Source of the DNA: Planctomycetota bacterium
Lineage (GTDB): Bacteria > Planctomycetota > B15-G4
DNA length: 5,392 nt
Assembly: GCA_003644265.1 (NCBI GenBank)
Contig: QNBX01000243.1
Location: 1-5,392, forward strand
Reading direction: 5' to 3'
Shown here: one piece after another, positions 1 through 3,040 of the stretch
How the letters are laid out: each line of letters starts with the position of its first letter
How positions within the stretch are numbered: position 1 is the stretch's first letter
Program-made: the position numbers and the translations under genes
Notes under the pieces: model-generated
The model's database searches: none
The model's input: the letters and a program-made list of their open reading frames with translations, nothing else
What the model was told of the DNA's origin: nothing

Positions 1-1
1 C

Positions 2-100
2 GCGCGCGCGCGGGACGAGCTGGGTCTCGTGGCGACCGACCTGGACGCCTGCCTGGCCGCGACCGTGGCGCAACTCCGTCGCGACGGTCGCGTGAGCTGA
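2..100 (+). CDS. C-terminal end of an unidentified protein (5' partial)
   Basis: An open frame enters from the left edge and ends at TGA 98-100, giving 32 codons. The peptide contains RDELGLVATDLDACLAAT and ends in LRRDGRVS. Third codon positions are almost all G or C, as in the other genes of the window, which supports real coding. The alternating hydrophobic and acidic residues look like a C-terminal helix, but no motif identifies a family and I give no function. The gene converges on the minus-strand gene ending at 189, with an 88-bp gap. Its last codons and stop lie inside a 19-bp segment that recurs at 161-179. Start and length are outside the window. Confidence 0.6.
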   Translation, partial: ARARDELGLVATDLDACLAATVAQLRRDGRVS

Positions 101-179
101 CGCTGCACGCGCGCCTCAGCGCCCGCGCCCACGAGCTGACGAGGTCTCGCGACTCCGCGCCGGTCGCGTGAGCTGACGC
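85..179. repeat. 19-bp direct repeat (85-103 and 161-179) spanning a stop codon
   Basis: CGGTCGCGTGAGCTGACGC occurs exactly at 85-103 and again at 161-179, with copies starting 76 bp apart. The first copy carries the last codons and stop of the upstream gene; the second lies just before the end of the convergent gene. Weaker similarity extends leftward: GCAACTCCG near 69 resembles GCGACTCCG near 149. The core GAGCTGACG also occurs once more between them at 133-141. This looks like a decayed local duplication of the gene's 3' end. Confidence 0.7.
96..120 (+). terminator. Candidate terminator hairpin of the upstream gene
   Basis: GCTGA (96-100) pairs with TCAGC (116-120), and CGC (101-103) pairs with GCG (111-113) past a two-base bulge, leaving a seven-base loop. 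The hairpin begins at the stop codon of the upstream gene. There is no T tract, so it is at best a GC-rich terminator of the kind lacking a U run, or a 3'-end stabilising structure. Confidence 0.3.
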
Positions 180-193
180 CGGTGGCGCTCAGC
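172..193. terminator. Candidate bidirectional terminator between convergent genes
   Basis: GCTGACGCC (172-180), loop GGT (181-183), then GGCG (184-187), a bulged C188 and TCAGC (189-193) form a nine-pair stem with one bulge. It overlaps the stop codon of the minus-strand gene (TCA 189-191 on the plus strand). Its position between converging genes fits a shared transcription end. Neither strand has a following T run, so the call rests on stem strength and position only. Confidence 0.4.
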
Positions 194-2147
194 CGTCGAC
201 GCGCACCAGGTGCTCCAACTCGTCGCCCGGCTGCAGGATGATGTCGGGAGACATCCTGGGGCGGCCCTGTTCATCGCGCTTGATGCGCTCGAGCTTCTGC
301 GCGATGCGCTCGAAGGGGCTGCGGATCGTGACGGGGTTGGCCTCGACATAGAAGGCGCCGGGGGGCAGCCGATCGAAGCGGTAGCGCCCCTCGCCGTTGG
401 TCAGAGTGCGCCGGCTGATCTGGCCACCGTGACCGCCGGACAGGAACACAATGGTGCCCTTCAACGCCTGTCCCGCGGGGTCGAGCAGCAGGCCTTCGAC
501 CACCGCGGGGCGTGGCAGCACCAGCGTGCCCAGGTCGGTGCGCTCGCCGGCCTCGACGCGGACGTCGTTGAAGCGCGTCAGCGGGTAGTCGGGGTGATCG
601 AGCTCGAGCTGAAACGAGCCCTCGGTGGCGTCGGTCAGCTCAAAGCGACCGTCCTCGCTGGTGCGGCCATTGAGCAGCCAGCTCGCGCTGGCGTCGGTCT
701 CGCGCAGAAAGTCGATCGTGGAGAGATCATTGGCGTGCAGTGAGATGCGCACCGCGGCCACGGGCTGCCCCAGGTCGTCCAGCACCTCGCCCAGCAGCGC
801 GGCCGGCGGTTGCATGTTCAGGCTGACGCCGCGCGTGTCCTGACCGCGCACGACGCGGATCGGATTGCTGAGGGTGACGGCCCAGCCGCGGGCCCAGACC
901 TCCAGCATGTAGTGGCCGGGCTCGAGGTCGTCCAGGCGGAAGCGGCCGTCGATGTTACGCGTGCGCTGCACCTTGCCGCTGGGCGCGCCCACGGCACCCG
1001 CCTTGCTGCAGACCCGCGCGCGGATGTCGAAGGCGCGCAAGGGCACGTCATCCTGGCCCAGCACGCGGCCTTCGATGGCGCGGGTCGGGTGCAGGCGCAG
1101 GGTCAGCTCGTCGTCGAAGCTGGCTTCGGTCACCACCATCCGGCGGTCTGTGCGCTGCGGCGCGTTCGCCGTGACGACGCAGCGCCCGCGTGGCACGCCG
1201 GTCAGCTCGAAGCGGCCGTCGCGGTCGCTGGTCACGCGCGTCCAGGTCGCGTTGCCTTGGGATGACGATTGCAGCCGGACCTCCGCGCCCGGCAGGGGGC
1301 TGCCGTCCTCGGAGGCCAAGACCCGTCCGCCCAGGCTGGACGCGGGCTGCAGGCGCAGCGTGATGCTGAATCGGCCGGCGGCGACCTGGGGCTCCGGCAG
1401 GCCGCCAGCCGTGGCGTAGCCGGGTGCGCTGGCCGTCACCATCACCGGCGGCTGCGGTGCCTGGGTGAGCTCGAAGCGTCCGTCCTCGTCGCTGACGGTG
1501 CTGCAGAGGGGCGGCAGGTCGGGCTGCCCCCAATCGGGACGCGAGCCCCCGTCGATGGCGATCTCTGCGCCGGGCACGCGGTGGCCCGTCTCGTCGAGCA
1601 CGACGCCCGAGATGACCACGCCGGGGCGCACCTCGATGGTGCCCACGTCGGTGGTCTCCTGCGCCAGGACCAGGTGCGGGCCGCTGTCGGTGACGCTGAA
1701 GCTCCGGCCCTGGACGCGCAGCACGAGCTGGGGCTCGGCGTCTACGTCGGCAAAGGAAAAGAGGCCCCCGTCATCGGTGGAGGTCTCCGGCCCCAGCTTG
1801 ACCAGGGGGCTGCCCAGGAATCCGGGCTCGCCGCGGTGCAGGCTCACGGATGCTCCGACCTGGGGCACCCGGTTGCGGTCCACGACCCGGCCGCGCAGGC
1901 CGCCGGTGCGAGCCGGGGGCAACTCGGCGGGCACCGGCGGGGGGGGCGCGTCGACAGGTTCGGGCAGTTGGGTCGCTCGCGCCGGCTCAGAGCCCGAATC
2001 CAGCACCAGGGGGGCGCCTGAGCCGTCTTCCAGGGGGGGCGCGTCGTCGCTCAGCAGCACCCACGCCGCGGCGCCCAGGGCGAGCACGAGGCCCGCCACA
2101 GCGAGCCTGGGAACGGCGGAGGATCGACGGGCCATGACCTTCTTCAC
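189..2147 (-). CDS. Membrane-anchored/secreted protein with six carboxypeptidase-regulatory-like modules
   Basis: This 652-residue protein has no recognisable catalytic domain. Residues 1-11 are basic and 12-32 hydrophobic, making a signal peptide or N-terminal anchor; GAAA at 25-28 is a possible cleavage site. A Pro/acidic linker (33-80) follows. Six modules of about 90 residues begin near 83, 179, 272, 358, 451 and 549. Each opens with a G-x-[VL]-[VL] strand, has a P-x-x-[GA] turn, and carries a DGRFEL-like motif: DGGLFSF 126, DGRFEL 222, 310 and 499, DGRFRL 400, EGRYRF 586. This is the pattern of carboxypeptidase regulatory-like (CarboxypepD_reg, transthyretin-like) domains, which in bacteria occur in many extracytoplasmic proteins as structural or binding modules. 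The translated start is GTG 2145-2147; an in-frame ATG at 2133-2135 would give 648 residues, and neither has a strong ribosome site. Role unknown: adhesion or envelope structure is inference. Confidence 0.9.
   Translation of the reverse strand: MKKVMARRSSAVPRLAVAGLVLALGAAAWVLLSDDAPPLEDGSGAPLVLDSGSEPARATQLPEPVDAPPPPVPAELPPARTGGLRGRVVDRNRVPQVGASVSLHRGEPGFLGSPLVKLGPETSTDDGGLFSFADVDAEPQLVLRVQGRSFSVTDSGPHLVLAQETTDVGTIEVRPGVVISGVVLDETGHRVPGAEIAIDGGSRPDWGQPDLPPLCSTVSDEDGRFELTQAPQPPVMVTASAPGYATAGGLPEPQVAAGRFSITLRLQPASSLGGRVLASEDGSPLPGAEVRLQSSSQGNATWTRVTSDRDGRFELTGVPRGRCVVTANAPQRTDRRMVVTEASFDDELTLRLHPTRAIEGRVLGQDDVPLRAFDIRARVCSKAGAVGAPSGKVQRTRNIDGRFRLDDLEPGHYMLEVWARGWAVTLSNPIRVVRGQDTRGVSLNMQPPAALLGEVLDDLGQPVAAVRISLHANDLSTIDFLRETDASASWLLNGRTSEDGRFELTDATEGSFQLELDHPDYPLTRFNDVRVEAGERTDLGTLVLPRPAVVEGLLLDPAGQALKGTIVFLSGGHGGQISRRTLTNGEGRYRFDRLPPGAFYVEANPVTIRSPFERIAQKLERIKRDEQGRPRMSPDIILQPGDELEHLVRVDG
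1939..2039 (-). repeat. Three homopolymeric C tracts in the 5' part of the six-module gene
   Basis: On the coding strand there are runs of C7 (2039-2033, codons 37-39), C6 (2014-2009, codons 45-47) and C8 (1946-1939, codons 68-70), seen as G runs on the plus strand. They encode Pro-rich linker just after the membrane anchor. A slip of one base in any run would truncate the protein before the first module. Pro-rich coding in GC-rich DNA can produce such runs without function. Confidence 0.6.
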
Positions 2148-2178
2148 GCATTCCGGGACCGATGCGCTGGATTGTGCG

Positions 2179-2206
2179 TTGATTTTCTGGCGCCAACCAA
2201 CAGAAT
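2179..2206 (+). promoter_or_regulatory. Candidate sigma-70-type promoter for tRNA-Glu
   Basis: TTGATT (2179-2184) and CAGAAT (2201-2206) are separated by 16 bases, and each matches four of six consensus positions of a housekeeping -35/-10 pair. Transcription would start near 2213, about 15 bases before the mature tRNA end. The region is clearly richer in A and T than its surroundings. A perfect palindrome, TGGCGCCA (2188-2195), lies in the spacer. The same 80-bp gap must also hold the promoter of the minus-strand gene; a possible minus -10 is CACAAT (complement of 2171-2176), with no good -35. Confidence 0.35.
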
Positions 2207-2227
2207 CTCCACCCGACGTCTGCAGCT

Positions 2228-2305
2228 GGTCCCATCGTCTAGTCAGGTCTAGGACAGGTGCCTCTCACGCACCAGACAGGGGTTCGAATCCCCTTGGGAC
2301 TACCA
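2228..2305 (+). tRNA. trnE: tRNA-Glu (anticodon CUC), CCA encoded
   Basis: The cloverleaf can be folded by eye. The acceptor stem is GGTCCCA (2228-2234) with TGGGACT (2295-2301), six Watson-Crick pairs plus a terminal G-U. Discriminator A2302 and encoded CCA (2303-2305) follow. The D arm spans about 2237-2255, with the invariant GG in its loop. The anticodon stem GGTGC/GCACC (2257-2261, 2269-2273) encloses loop CTCTCAC, so the anticodon is CTC at 2264-2266, reading GAG. The T arm is AGGGG, TTCGAAT, CCCCT (2278-2294). The GTCTAG...CTAGGAC D arm is typical of bacterial tRNA-Glu. It lies between a divergent envelope-type gene and aroK, on the aroK strand. Both conserved stems and invariant loop bases are intact, so it should be functional. 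Confidence 0.96.
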
Positions 2306-2334
2306 TCTCCCTCGCTCGCGCGCGCCCGCTGCTC

Positions 2335-2395
2335 GGCGCTGTGCCGCGGGAGCCTGCAGGGCGCTGGCCGCGGGAGCCTGCAGGGGGCGGCGCTG
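2335..2395. repeat. 24/25-bp tandem repeat with internal palindromes
   Basis: GCCGCGGGAGCCTGCAGGG occurs exactly at 2343-2361 and 2367-2385. With the preceding GGCGCTG (2335-2341, 2360-2366, and again at 2389-2395) it forms two full units and the start of a third. Each unit holds the palindromes CCGCGG (2344-2349, 2368-2373) and CCTGCAGG (2353-2360, 2377-2384). The array fills part of the 204-bp spacer between tRNA-Glu and aroK; I see no gene and no T-tailed terminator in that spacer. Confidence 0.8.
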
Positions 2396-2509
2396 GGGGC
2401 CACGGAACGCGGGCCGGCTCGCCTGCGCCCGGGCGGCCGGACTCCGGTCCATCAGCGGGACCTCGGCAGGGCTGCGCGCAATGGGCGCTCCGGCAGGCAA
2501 GATGGGGGC

Positions 2510-3040
2510 ATGAGCCACGCCACTCTCGATGCTCTGACCAACGTGATCCTGGTGGGGCTCCGCGCCAGCGGCAAGAGCACCCTGGGGCCCTTACTGGCGC
2601 AGACGTTGCAGCGACCTTGGGTCGACCTGGACGAGGTGCTGGCGCAGCGGGCCGGATGCGACATCGATACGCTGCTCACCCGGGACGGCGAAGCCGGCTT
2701 CCGTCGTGCCGAGCGCGACGTGCTGGTCTGGGCCGCTGGTCTGGAGGGGCACGTGATCGCCACCGGCGGCGGCGCCGTGCTGCATGAGGCCGAGGCCGCC
2801 GCGCTGGCCGGCAGCGGCGTGGTGGTCTACCTCGACCTCCCGCTGGCGGAGCTGGCCCGGCGCGCGGCTCAGCGCCCGCGCCCCGCCCTGACCGCGCTGG
2901 CTCCCTCGGAGGAGTTGGCCGCCCTCGCGGCTCAGAGAGCCCCGCGCTACGCCGCGCTGGCACACATCACGGTGCGCAGCGGCGACCCGGTGCCTATACT
3001 GGACGCGATCCACCGTTGGAGCAAAAAGCAGCACGGATGA
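2510..3040 (+). CDS. aroK: Shikimate kinase
   Basis: This cytoplasmic enzyme transfers phosphate from ATP to the 3-hydroxyl of shikimate, the fifth step of the chorismate pathway. The 176 residues match the usual family length. Visible motifs in order: Walker A GLRASGKST (16-24); the shikimate-binding DLD (39-41); FRRAE (64-68), whose Arg contacts the shikimate carboxylate in known structures; the GGG loop (86-88) in IATGGGAVL; the lid Arg in RPAL (R124, where RPLL is usual); and QRAPRYAALA (142-151), with the conserved Arg at 143 and Tyr at 147. All key residues are present, so it should be active. ATG 2510 is the only sensible start: an upstream in-frame extension would run back through the tRNA. 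The G5 run at 2504-2508 is too close to be a good ribosome site. The stop overlaps the next gene's ATG. No aroB, aroE or other pathway gene is visible in the window. Confidence 0.95.
   Translation: MSHATLDALTNVILVGLRASGKSTLGPLLAQTLQRPWVDLDEVLAQRAGCDIDTLLTRDGEAGFRRAERDVLVWAAGLEGHVIATGGGAVLHEAEAAALAGSGVVVYLDLPLAELARRAAQRPRPALTALAPSEELAALAAQRAPRYAALAHITVRSGDPVPILDAIHRWSKKQHG

Noticed and set aside
1..12. (CG)6 alternating run as a Z-DNA or functional microsatellite
   Set aside because: It lies within the coding frame of the upstream gene (Ala-Arg repeats) and is short; similar CG runs are expected at this base composition.
2278..2305. tRNA 3' end as a phage or island attachment site
   Set aside because: No second copy of the tRNA 3' end, no integrase, and no change of composition on either side within the window.
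2258..2509. N-terminal extension of aroK by 84 codons
   Set aside because: It would begin inside the tRNA and translate the tandem repeat (RGSLQGAGRGSLQGA). The 176-residue form from 2510 has the normal length for shikimate kinase.
1465..2787. A 440-codon plus-strand open frame running opposite the six-module gene and on through the tRNA into aroK
   Set aside because: It crosses an intact tRNA and two well-supported genes, and its translation is low-complexity Ser/Arg/Pro/Gly. It is a by-product of few stop codons in GC-rich DNA.
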